Of a stretch of 64,000 nucleotides of DNA, positions 53,895-64,000 are shown one piece after another. The position numbers and the translations under genes were made by a program. This stretch comes from Paralichthys olivaceus (Eukaryota; Chordata; Actinopteri; Pleuronectiformes; Paralichthyidae), in contig NC_091097.1 of the NCBI RefSeq assembly GCF_024713975.1, forward strand, positions 1,137,501 to 1,201,500, written 5' to 3'. How positions within the stretch are numbered: the stretch's first letter is position 1; every line of letters starts with the position of its first letter. The notes beneath the pieces were generated by a model that worked only from the letters and a program-made list of their open reading frames with translations, was not told where the DNA came from and made no database searches.

Positions 53895-55699
53895 TCAAAC
53901 GCAGCCTCTGAAAATAAATCTGCATTATTCAGATTAAAAAACCAGGTTGAACTTCTCTTCATTCTTCTTCTGCACTTGTAGAATGAAATCATTTGAGAGA
54001 CACTACTTATTTTGGCACCTGAACACGATCAGCTGACATCTCACCCGTCAGTCGGGTGTAGCAGCCAATCTAAACATGTCAGCGGACTATGCATCGTAAA
54101 CCTGTGGATTATGTTGTTATGATGATGATGACGACCTCATTCATTCTAATGGGAACAAATTATCATTGTCCCTGTATGTGTGGCTGAGCAGGGACGTGAT
54201 GTGCTGATGTGCTCGTGGTGTCGGCGTCCTCTGCGGGTGCGGTGCTTCTCTGTCATCCAGAGGTGGAGCCCCTCCGGAGGACGTCAGGAGATTATCAGTG
54301 CAGGCCTGAAAGCAGCTTAACTGTCAGATCAGCGTTATTATCGACTGTCTGTTCGTCAGACTCGTCCAAATAAGTTCACTTGTCATTCGGGTTCGCGCAA
54401 AAAGTCTTTTGTAGACGAGGAGACTCTTCATCAGTGACTGAGGACACTGAGACCACCGGTCACTGAGTCGCCTCTTCTCAAGGTATCACTGGACAGACTG
54501 GACACACTGTTCGTGTGATCGTCCCCGAACCAGAAGTGAGCGCCTCAGTGGAAGCCAATAAAAGCGTTGTTTACTAACGCGGGATCCTGGCGCCCGATGA
54601 TAAACCCAGTCAGACAGTGTGACTTTCTCCTCAAGACATCTCATTAAAAACGTCCCGTCGGTTTATTGGACCTTTTGTTTTGGAAAAGAGAATCGTTCCC
54701 TCGGTTCTCAGGTGGAAGTTGGTCCACGAGAACAAAAATCATCACATTCGCTTGGTCTCGACACCTTTGCTGCAGAAAAACATCTCTGGGACGTGATTTA
54801 TTTTCTCTTTCAAATTAACTGGATGATTTTAAACAAAAACCAGATTTTCAGCATCAGTGAGAAATAAAGAGGAGACGTCTTCAGACCTGAACTTGTTTCG
54901 AGAACTTTCATGTCTCCTCTCCTCTCCCTCCCTTTCTGTGTCTCTCACACACACACACACACACGCAAGGAGACACACGTGGGAGGATTGACGCCGCGCT
55001 GTCTGCAGTGCGTTCAGGAGTATTGTTATTAACTGCGGTGTGAATAGAGGCAGCAGTACATCCCCTGCTCTGCTGCTGCTGCAGGGCTGCAGGGCTCGCC
55101 TTTGTTCTGCGCTCCATAATGGCACGCCATAATTACAGTCTTAGTGGAGAAAGCACACAGGCAGCTTCTACCTCACCGCTCGCCTCACCTCACCTTGCAG
55201 GATGAGGATAAGAGGCACATGCAGGCACAGGGCTCTTTCATGTGCACACTCATATTCATATGTCAGCGTGTGATCTGTGCCACTGTCATCGAGACGACTT
55301 CTCGTGCACTTCATTCTTAAAAAAAGGAGTTTATCTTCCTAAAGGTCGCTCCTGGTGACAGGGAGTCAATCACACGTGACATGATTGACAGCTGTCCATG
55401 ACAAATGAAACCTCTTCTCTCGTTCCCTCCGTCACCGAACAACATATCGCAGGGATCGATGTGCTTCACACAGATGTGTCGTGTGATTTGGTGTAAAAGG
55501 GAAAATGTTCAGAAAGCTCGTGGTGGAGACTCTGGCAGGACAGACGCTCCATGAGTGACTGAAATATGATAAAGTCCCTGTGTGGAGGGAGACGTCTCTG
55601 CTGGGGGGGGGACGAATGACTGCTCTGCATGGAGGCTCTGGTCCACGCGGCCGCTAACGAAGGATGGAGTCGATGTTGCTGTGAAGACTGAGTCGACCA

Positions 55700-55748
55700 A
55701 ACCGAGATGAGAAATAAAGGATTACCTTATCTTATCTTATCTTATCTT
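55700..55748 (+). repeat. (CTTAT)n repeat, probable LINE tail
   Basis: AATAAAGGATTACCTTATCTTATCTTAT-type sequence: four to five CTTAT units after an AATAAA. This resembles the end of L2-like elements. Confidence 0.55.
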
Positions 55749-56099
55749 AAAAATGAAGGAAACGTCTCTGCCTCGCTCGCTGCCGCCATTACATCTTTGG
55801 AAAAAATAGTTTGTCTCTGAGGCGCAGTGTATCATGGGAAATGTTGGGACGGGACGGATCCACCTGGTGGGGCCTGGGCTGCTCGCTGGGTGGACAGACA
55901 CATTCGCCTGCTGTGACGCCCCTCGTCTTCAGAGGACGTGGGGACGCTGGTCACACGGTTCGGTGTTTGTCAGTGGGTTTGATTCGCTGCTGGTTCTGGT
56001 ATTTCTGTGGGACTGGGACTGATTGTATCTGCCTCCATGTGTCGCTCATCCTCTGTGTTTCTCCCTGAAGCTGTAAACCGACCTGCTCTACACGAGCTG

Positions 56100-56122
56100 C
56101 CCCCCCCCCCCCCCCCCCCCCC
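56100..56122. repeat. C homopolymer, 23 bases
   Basis: A poly-C run on the plus strand (poly-G on minus). Length is prone to sequencing and assembly error. Confidence 0.9.
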
Positions 56123-56494
56123 TCCCCCTCCATGCCTCCCTGCAGGCCCACAAGTCAGTGCAGTGGTTCTCCTGTGTTGCTGAGTCACAGACGTTCATAC
56201 ATCTGTGGCTTCACAACATTTAGAATAAAACTCTGACCTTAGTTTTCAATGGGCAATAAAATTAGTTTAGTTTCAAAGTTAGTTCATAATCACAATAATC
56301 ATTGAAGTATCTTTTATTTCGGTCTGAGAAAATCTGCCACAACTAAACTGTCTGAGAACCTCTCGGGCCTAAACAACCCTTGAGTTTTAAGAGCGTGGTG
56401 ATGTGCTCCCATGTTGCACCTCTCTCTCTCTCTCTCTCTCTCTCTCCCGCTCCCTGCACACTGACTGCTTCACCTTCAGCCTGAGTGAGGGGGG

Positions 56495-56496
<2 letters not shown>

Positions 56497-56552
<56 letters not shown>
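56497..56552. repeat. (AG)n microsatellite, about 28 units
   Basis: Uninterrupted AG. A CT run of opposite strand sense lies about 50 bp to the left at 56421-56446. Confidence 0.95.
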
Positions 56553-56556
<4 letters not shown>

Positions 56557-56794
56557 TAAATTTGACGACTTAGCAAGATTGTGTCACTAAATAACAGCAC
56601 TGACACAGAGAGGAGGGTGTGCCCGGTGCAGAGGTGAAGTCAGGGACGGGAGGAATGTTGGCTGCAGATGAAAGCTGAGCGGAGGCCGGGGATGTGTAAT
56701 AACTCTCCACACATCGACCTGTTGGTATAATAAGCTGGATCCTGGAGGCAGGCGAAGAGAAACGAGGAAGAAACATGCCAACACATCTCTCAGG

Positions 56795-56795
<1 letters not shown>

Positions 56796-56886
<91 letters not shown>
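56796..56886. repeat. (TG)n microsatellite, about 45 units
   Basis: 91 bp uninterrupted. Confidence 0.95.
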
Positions 56887-56887
<1 letters not shown>

Positions 56888-58244
56888 TCATTGTCTACAC
56901 ACTCCAGTCCTCATCAGTATTACTTCTTCAGTTGACACGTCCAACGTTGTGTCGTCCAAATATTGCAGCTGGATGTTGATGGTGATCATCAACCTGAGTC
57001 GTCAGCGTTGATTCTTTCCTATTTAATCAAGGATTTTATCAACTGATCTTCATATTTACCTGATTTACAATGAGACAAGTTTAGAAAATGAAACCTCTGG
57101 TGTGTGTGTGAGTGTGTGTGTGTGTGTGCGTGTGTGAGTGACAGCAGAGTCTTCAAAGGGTTCTGTCAGAAAGCAGATTAGTGTCTGAAGACAGCCGCAG
57201 GCCTCAGGAGCTGATCTATAAAAGCGTCTGCTGACGTTCGGCTGCTGTTGGAGGAGGACAAGTGTTCAGATCTGTTTCTCAAGTGAAAGCACCAGAGTTG
57301 AACCTTCAAAAAAAAAAATACTCCAATTAAAGAGTGTGTCACTGAAACATTCTTATTTTATAAATTTGCTGAGCTGATTATTTTGTTGTGTCACATGACT
57401 GTTGGAGCTACATGTAATAATGAGTCCTGTTTTAATTTAACTGCCCCTAATTAGAAATTTATGATACGACCATTAAATAAATGGTTTACTGGGACGTGGC
57501 ATTTTTAAATGTATTAACTGTAAATTCATTTAAATTCTAACATATTATTATTATTGTTATTAGAATTATATTACATTCTCCTGTGTTTTCCAACAGTGTC
57601 GTCCATTATCTGCTCTTTAGCCTGAGTGACTAATGTCTGAATAAAGTTCAATGTGCTCACAGATGCTTTGTGAGTTAAAACCACGTTTTTAAATGTTTTT
57701 ATACTTTAACGTGTTTCTCCCGCAGTATTTGTACTTTTGGTCCTTTAAAGGTTTAAACCTGCAGAATCCTGAAGATGATCACAGGAGGAGGAAATCTTAT
57801 TTTTCTTTTTGTTGGAGCATCAAAACTTTTTATTTTATTTTTCAAAGCCACAAACCAAGAAAGTTGTGAATTTATAGTTTAATATTTAATTTAATATTTA
57901 ATTTATTTTATTTTCCACTGAAAAGTAAAATGTGTAAATTAACCTCTGGAGTGAAAACACTGCAGTAAAGTAGCCCACGTGTACATGTACATGGAAATTA
58001 TAGTTATAGATATTTTACATATACTTCTAACTCCACGATTCCTCTTTAATACTGAATTTATTGTTTTTATTTAATTCTTAAAAGCACGTCAGTAAAATAA
58101 CTTGTTTTATGAACAGGCTCGTTCAAACTGAAGCCGGACGATAAATCTGCAGTAATTAGAATTACTAGAGTTTCAGAGTTTAATATGAAACTAGACGCTG
58201 ATCTCAGGTCTGCAGTTTTCTCTTCGGGAGAGGCTGTTTGCTCA

Positions 58245-58248
<4 letters not shown>

Positions 58249-58325
<77 letters not shown>
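58249..58325. repeat. (GT)n microsatellite, about 38 units
   Basis: 77 bp uninterrupted, about 1.1 kb upstream of the dlx4 start codon. Confidence 0.95.
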
Positions 58326-58329
<4 letters not shown>

Positions 58330-58734
58330 ATTTCAGTGGATTTGAATCTGAATTCTCGTCAGACAGAAAAATAACAGAGAGGATCGGATGTTGTGGATCA
58401 GCTCATTGTGTTTAATAAAAAGATTCGGTCTCAGTTTATTCACTTATTTAGTTTTTATTCTATTTGCGCGCGCGGCCTCGTTTATCAAAGGCCTCGATTC
58501 TTTTTTTAAATATAAAAACAATAATTTTAAATGTGTAGATTTGAGTCTTTTTATATAATTATATATATATATATATTATATAACTGTAGTTTTGAATTGT
58601 GATGGTGCTCGTGTTGGATTAAAAGGCCTCGAGCGAAGCTCACGTCCTCCTGACGCTAAATCATTTGAACTGAAACAAACCGATTTATCAAGATATTTTA
58701 ATTTAAGTTAATTTGATTAAAACTACACGAGCGC

Positions 58735-59441
58735 AGTGATTCGCACGAACCGTGCGCGTGGAATCGGTTCACGTATTTCGTGCAATGTCTCGGGACCGGG
58801 TCCGGGTCCTCCCGCTCGGACCCTCCAGGAGCAGCTCCGTCTGGTGCACGTTGTGCTGTGTGTGTGTGTGTGTGTGTGTGACACGGTGAGCCGCTGCAGC
58901 CAATGAGCGCGTCGTGCGTGTGGAGGCGCAGGATGGTTTGAGCAGACAGGGGAGGAACGCGCACAAAGAGCCGCCTCGCCGCGCGGGGAGGGAGCAGCAG
59001 TCTGTGGCTGGTTCTGGACGGAGAGACGCGGAGAAGCAGTTTGGTCTGAAACAATAATTCACTCGATTCTTCTCAAAGGTTCTTCTGGGGTTTCCTCCCG
59101 CGCACAGTGACGCGCCGGCTCCTGCTCACGCGTCCTGCGCGTCTCTGCGGGACTCCATGGTTTTAGACGCCGCGCGCGCTCCGGAGCCCTCGGCCGGGAT
59201 GTAGCGGTGGACGAACCCACATAAAGCAGCTCCTCGCCGGCCTCCTCGTCCCCACACACCCCGGAGGACACTGAGCTCCAGCGTGAAGACGCTTCATGCT
59301 GGTGCGTGGACACAGAAACTCGCCTGTTAAAGTTTTTAAAAACTTCCTGGAACATTGATGGTGGGTCTCCTGGTGATGACTCCTGCCCGGAGGTCCTAGC
59401 TGGCGGCTTGTTATTTCCCACCACCACTGCCCCTCAGCCTA
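58735..59441 (+). promoter_or_regulatory. dlx4 CpG-rich promoter and leader
   Basis: GC content and CpG frequency rise sharply against the AT-rich DNA on the left (for example CGCGCCGG, GCCGCGCGCGCTCC). A CCAAT box (AGCCAATGAGCG) lies near 58898-58909 on the plus strand, and a 24-bp (GT)n at 58857-58880. No TATA box is evident. The transcription start is probably between about 58920 and 59150, but this is an inference. Confidence 0.5.
59157..59399 (+). other. Chain of three small upstream ORFs before dlx4
   Basis: ATG at 59157 (context TCCATGG) runs 15 codons to a TAG at 59202-59204. ATG at 59296 runs 20 codons to a TGA at 59356-59358. ATG at 59358 overlaps that stop by one base (TGATG) and runs 13 codons to a TAG at 59397-59399. 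They matter only if the leader begins upstream of them. Protein products are not implied. Confidence 0.45.
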
Positions 59442-62400
59442 ATGATGACTATGAGCTCCATCTCGGACACTCTGGTGCCGCCTGATCCGTCCAAATCCGC
59501 CTTTCTGGAGTTCGGCGGCCACAGCTACCCCGGACACCAGCAGCCCTCCCCCGGCCTGTCCCACAACCACTACCCGGTGCACGGGCTGCACGCCGTGGGC
59601 CCGGCACAGCACGACGGGCCCTTCGCCACCGGGGCGTCCTCGTACGGTCGCCCGCTGGGATACCCGCCCTACCACAGCCCCGTGAGCGCGCACCACCCGG
59701 GGGCCTACCTGCAGTACCAACACGGGGGTCACGGCGGCGCGCTGGGCCACACCAGGCTGGAGGATGGAGGTGGGTTTTACGCAGGACACTTTTAAAGAAA
59801 GGGGGCGAAAATAAGAGTGTTTGCACGAACGGCTCTAAATATTTCACACGTGGATCTCAGGCCCAATACTCAGGTTCCATCGTGGGGCTGATTGAAGCAG
59901 AGAGACCTGCAGGAAAGAAATCTAATAATCATAATCACCTTGTTTAGGTTATTTGGATTTGACTCAGTAAATTGTTAATGCACGTGAGTTTCTCTGCAGC
60001 CTGTGTTCGAGGCTCTGTGCCGGTTGGAGGTCTGTGATGGCACAAAGCGCACAGAGCAGAGAAGCGTTCTTCACAGATGATTTCAATAGTCTGAGCACAC
60101 GAGAATAAACCACAGCGCAGTAATTGGATCCACACACAGGTTCGCCTCAGTAAACTTTGGGGTTGGAGATGAAGATGAGTTTAAGGCCTGAACCAGAATC
60201 TGAGTCCCCACAAGAAGCAGCCGGCACCGGGCTGTGGTGTCCCGCAGGCCCCGGGAGCTGCGGCCTCTCCAACCCCAAATCCTCCATCACAGCAGCCGCC
60301 ATGTTTCTGCTGCCTGCCGCCAGGCCTGGATCAGATGATTATGATAATAATAATAATACATGTCACTTTCAACAAAACGTGTTCTCTACTTCACTGAACT
60401 CGAATCTCCTCTGAACCATGTCAGGTTCCTTCTAATCCTTAAAAAACACCACATCTGCGAAAAGAGATTTAATTTCCCCTCAGAACATTTGATTCCACAA
60501 AATATGACAAGCAGGTTATTCTATTTAAAATACAGTAAATTATAGTTTTAAAAACTTCTCTGAAATGCTGCATTAAAAAAACAATAAAACCCCATTAAAC
60601 CTAAAAAAAATTAAATGTTATGAGCATTTGACAAAGACAGAAACTAAATGAATAATTATAATATTTATTGGACCCATTAATATATTTAATATCAGATCCA
60701 ACATCGCTCAGATATTTCAAATATTTAGTTTAGAGCCTCTGAACATTTTAACAGAGGCGGAAGAGGCTGACAAAGATCATAACGTTTATTAATTACCAAC
60801 AGATGTCGATCATATCCTCATGCTCCTATTAACTCATTATTACATAGGTCTTTAAATGCACATTCAATTACAGAAATACTTGACAGGCAAACGGTTTAAC
60901 TGCTGATTTCATCCTCGTGTGTTCTTTAATTAATCCTTTGACTTTTTCAAGAAACTTTTATGTCTTGAATTTTTCCGATTAACAAAATTTAACAAAACTA
61001 AGGGAACCACAAGAAACTGATGCTGGTGCCTACAGATAAATACATGTTTAAATATATATATATTTATATATCTATATATATAATTTAAACATTTACTTCT
61101 GTATTGTTTTATTGTTTTATACAGAAAACAATGATTAAGTCATTTCATCCCAACTTGTGTTTGAGGCTCAGTCTCAAAAAGTTTTCAATATCAGCAACAA
61201 ATCAACTTTCATCTTCTTCTCTCGACTGTTTTTCCACTTGATAGATAAAATAATGTCACTCTAAATAAAATAAATACTCAACTAACACGTAAAATCATTT
61301 TGTGACAAGTACATTTTTAAAAAATCCTTTGGAATCTAATTAACGCTCATAGTATATGTACATGATATAATCACTTTACATGAGATAAAGTTAAAAAGTT
61401 ACTTCAGAAGATTATTTAAACATCGATGTCAGCGACAAACGTTCCTCTCTTCTCTCAGCTTGTCTCCACATGATGTATAAAATGATGTTAAATGAAACAT
61501 GCTGTATATATGTACACACAAATACGTACACACAGTATATATGGGATCATATAATTATATATATAAATAGATTTTGCTTGTTTTTATGAACAGGGTCTTA
61601 ATGAGGTCAGAAACAATGGCAGAAGAAGAAAAAGCTTTTTTCCAGTGAACTTTGTGGAATTTCAAAAAATGACTCAGTAAATTTTTATCGTAACTGTTCC
61701 AGTCGAACATTTACGCCCACTTCTGTTTTGTTTTCTGAAGTAAAGCTTCTGTTTCTCTTTTCTGAAACTTGCGGAGCGTCTCAGTTTCGCTCCCCTGAAC
61801 TTCGGCGCCGCGCACGAGCTTCAGCTCAGTTACACAACGTGATCGTCTTGTGGGGCCTCGGCTCGTCCACAGCTGTTCTCTGCTGCCACTACAGGCTATG
61901 AGCTCATGTCATAACAACAATCAGTGTGGGCCAACATACTCAGTTGCATAGGTTTCCTGAAAATGAAAAAGGCAGGACGGAGACGAAAAGACGTCTTGTC
62001 CGAGTTGCATGTTGGACAGAACATCTCCGAACCCAACTCATTAGAGAGGACAAAGAAGTTTTACGTTCTAACACGCGTCCATTGTCGTACGCGCTCATTC
62101 AACTGCAGTAAACGTGTCGTATACTCCATTGTACTTTGCTGTATGTACATTCCAGCTCGCGTGTAAACAGCATATCTCTCCCTGAGATGATGACAGCTTG
62201 GATTCATGAAACATCCACCAGCACAAGTTCTCATCTCACTAAACCTCCAGATCCAGACGCTGGGTTGAGTTTACCCAGTCATCATTTATCTTCCACACCT
62301 TCTGGAGGACAGATTTTTCATGAGCAACTAAGTTTGAGAACTTTTATTGGACAAGTCAAGTCAAACGTTTGTCCCCAGATCCCGGGGTTGACTCTGTGTC

Positions 62401-62612
62401 TTCTCTCGTCTCCAGAGCAGGACAAGCCCACCGCGGTGATCGAGAACGGGGAGGTGAGGCTGAACGGGAAGGGAAAGAAGATCCGGAAGCCTCGGACCAT
62501 TTACTCCAGCCTCCAGCTCCAGGCGCTCAATCAGCGCTTCCAGCAAACCCAGTACCTCGCCCTGCCCGAGCGGGCCGACCTGGCGGCCAAGCTGGGCCTG
62601 ACGCAGACCCAG
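59442..62612 (+). CDS. dlx4: Dlx homeobox transcription factor, dlx4-type, exons 1-2 (3' end outside window)
   Basis: Exon 1 is 59442-59769 (109 codons plus 1 nt, donor GGAG|GTGGGT). Exon 2 is 62416-62612 (acceptor CTCCAG|AGCAG, donor CCCAG|GTAACA). They join in phase 1 and give 175 residues. The start [11 protein letters not shown] has three ATGs within four codons; the first is used here. The N-terminal half is rich in His, Gly, Tyr and Pro, with SAFLEFGGH and [15 protein letters not shown], as in Dlx1/4/6. Exon 2 has [20 protein letters not shown], then the homeodomain from residue 132 through TQTQ (175). The intron after homeodomain residue 44 is the family's usual one. [11 protein letters not shown] and LAAKLGL point to dlx4 over dlx1, dlx6 or dlx2/3/5; dlx4a versus dlx4b is unresolved. 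The DNA-recognition helix is in exon 3, beyond 64 kb. Dlx proteins are nuclear regulators of branchial arch, placode and fin development. Confidence 0.9.
59770..62415 (+). other. dlx4 intron 1
   Basis: 2646 bp, AT-rich in the middle with (TA)n at 61051-61083. Homeodomain-type sites (for example TTATTAATTACC near 60786-60797) occur in the AT-rich part. No further exon recognised. The open frame reading into exon 2 from 62136 is intron sequence. Confidence 0.6.
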
Positions 62613-64000
62613 GTAACACGGTGGAGGACACACACAGAATAAGCGGGACGAGGAGCACGGCTCATTCCTGAGGAAAGGGGATTCAGATTAAAGCCAGCAG
62701 AACAATCAGGAGAATTTAAGAGCTAAAGATTAAAACACATGTAATGATGACAAGCGGAAGTATTTCTAATATAAACAAAGGGTTTGCTAATTTTTGTAAT
62801 AGAGGGTGTGTGTGGGTCACCTCACCCTACGTTTAAATGAGACATACGAGGGAGTGTCCTGAGCCGCAGTTTGATCATTATCATTTAATCAAAGTGAATG
62901 AGAGTTGGAGTGAATCCATAATCCAAACGTCCGAGATAGTTTCAGTGGATTTGAGATTAAAGTTTCCTCTCGTGGTGAAAAGGCAGAACAAAAGTCCAAA
63001 CAGGCGCCGGTGCATTCTTGCTCACAGGTGTCACACATTTGCCTCCATGTGTAATTAGATACTGGCAGTTTCAGAGATTTCAGAGATAGCCTGTAATTAA
63101 AGATCACGTGAAGTGTAGTCATGGTGTGTTTGTCATGAATTAAATCCAAAAAGAGAAAAGAATAGAAGCTGAGGACAAGAAATCCAGAAATGCGCATCGC
63201 AAATTCTAAAGAAACGGAGTCACGCCTGTGTGTGGGTGTGTGAGGTGTGTTTTAGGTGTGTGTCTGTGTGTGTGTGTGTGTGCGTGTGTGTGTGAGTACA
63301 TGCTGGGTGTAATAGTGTGTTCTCTGTCCCTTTACGTCCACACACACTCGAGCAGAAAATAAAAGGCTAATGGCGGCCATTTTGTCCCACGTCGTTGAGT
63401 GGACGTCTGAAATCTCACAATGACCCGAACGTCTCAGATTCACCTCGGTTCACTCGTTTCAGTTTGAGTTCAACTGTGAGACGACTTCACACAGTTCTGT
63501 TTTCTTCTCCGATCAATCTGGGAATTCTGGGAAAACCCGCTGATGGACACGCTCTGATATTAAACTTTTATTATTTCACTTTGACCCTAAAACTGTTTTT
63601 TTCTTCTCCATCCCATGAACGACAGAGCTCTTTAAACTTTATTATCATACTTCTAATAATTATAATAATAATACTAATAATGATTATTAACTCCAGCAGA
63701 TTTTAATCATTTTAAATCTTCACAAAATACATTTCTTTCCATTTTACTTTGGTAAAATAAACTTTACTCTTTAATTAAACTTGGCGTTACACTATCTTTC
63801 ATCTTGAGGCGACTGTAGAATGTTTACGACAGCTTACATTGAAGTCGGGCTCATTTAGAGGATCTGTAATATTGGATTTGTCTGCTCACTAGTTTATTAA
63901 TAAAGACAAACTGAGCTATCTGCATGTTAAATAAATAATAATTAATTTTCTCTTTAAGCCAAAGTTAACTGTGACGGCTGCTCCGGAAAACTTTCAATTA
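62613..64000 (+). other. dlx4 intron 2, incomplete
   Basis: Follows the exon 2 donor. I looked for the conserved next exon, which should begin VKIWFQN, and found none before the window ends, so the intron is longer than 1388 bp. Contains a (GT)n array at about 63250-63295. Confidence 0.6.

Larger units (their letters stand above)
47996..58480. other. Gene desert upstream of dlx4
   Basis: No exon recognised over 10.5 kb. It contains tandem repeats at 48.29, 51.2, 55.72, 56.5, 56.8 and 58.25 kb, dispersed repeats at 50.44 and 52.31 kb, inverted repeats at 52.66 and 53.85 kb, and repeat-poor stretches near 51.84-52.05 and 55.0-55.33 kb. As the upstream flank of a Dlx gene it is a likely place for developmental enhancers, but none is proven by sequence. 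Confidence 0.5.

Noticed and set aside
56100-56122. Poly-C run as a G-quadruplex element
   Set aside because: A plain homopolymer whose length is probably affected by sequencing error; no flanking G-tracts suggest a designed structure.
33851-59441. Possible PYY or TMEM101 gene, neighbours of NAGS in human
   Set aside because: No exon with the PYY C-terminal motif or other matching protein was seen. Short exons could be missed by eye, so absence is not proven.
59770-59795. Continuation of the dlx4 frame past exon 1
   Set aside because: A good donor (GGAG|GTGGGT) and an in-phase exon 2 show that these codons are intronic.
59449-59847. Minus-strand frame opposite dlx4 exon 1
   Set aside because: Antisense of a GC-rich exon; the protein is Arg/Pro/Gly-rich noise.
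62136-62415. Open frame leading into dlx4 exon 2
   Set aside because: The sequence up to the CTCCAG acceptor has no Dlx similarity and is intron that happens to stay open.

Overview
This is vertebrate nuclear DNA, almost certainly from a ray-finned (teleost) fish. Genes are split by GT-AG introns, coding density is very low, and (CA/TG)n, (GA)n, (TA)n and other simple repeats are extremely abundant. The proteins match vertebrate dlx4, nags and coa3, and the mobile-element debris (LINE reverse-transcriptase pieces, LINE 3' tails ending in TGATTC or CTTAT repeats, tRNA-derived SINE remnants) is of types common in fish genomes. The human counterparts of all three genes lie on chromosome 17q21, so the window looks like a fish segment of that conserved block.

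Layout. 1-26.5 kb: no gene recognised; microsatellites, short dispersed repeats and SINE/LINE remnants. 26.48-27.46 kb (minus): coa3, a two-exon mitochondrial cytochrome c oxidase assembly factor whose single intron is about 85% minisatellite. 27.5-30.2 kb: intergenic, with a LINE 3' tail. 30.26-33.64 kb (minus): nags, N-acetylglutamate synthase, complete in eight coding exons that splice in frame to 530 codons. 33.9-59.4 kb: a 25-kb gene desert with LINE fragments, repeats and a few repeat-poor stretches that could hold cis-regulatory elements. 59.44-62.61 kb (plus): exons 1 and 2 of a Dlx homeobox gene, best read as dlx4. Its homeodomain is cut at the usual intron after residue 44, and the last exon lies beyond the right edge.

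How the genes relate. coa3 and nags are neighbouring minus-strand genes for mitochondrial proteins (respiratory complex IV assembly; the acetylglutamate activator of the urea cycle). They appear to be ordinary housekeeping or metabolic genes. dlx4 is a developmental transcription factor with the usual desert upstream. Dlx genes sit in convergent pairs, so a dlx3 partner is expected to the right of the window on the minus strand.

No previously undescribed gene system is evident. The most unusual things are architectural: a nags splice acceptor sitting directly on a 107-bp TG tract, the coa3 intron built from 22 tandem units of two lengths, CTCF-like motifs around coa3 and nags, a chain of small upstream ORFs in the dlx4 leader, and several dispersed repeat families with multiple copies in the window. 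All calls come from reading the sequence; no database search was run.
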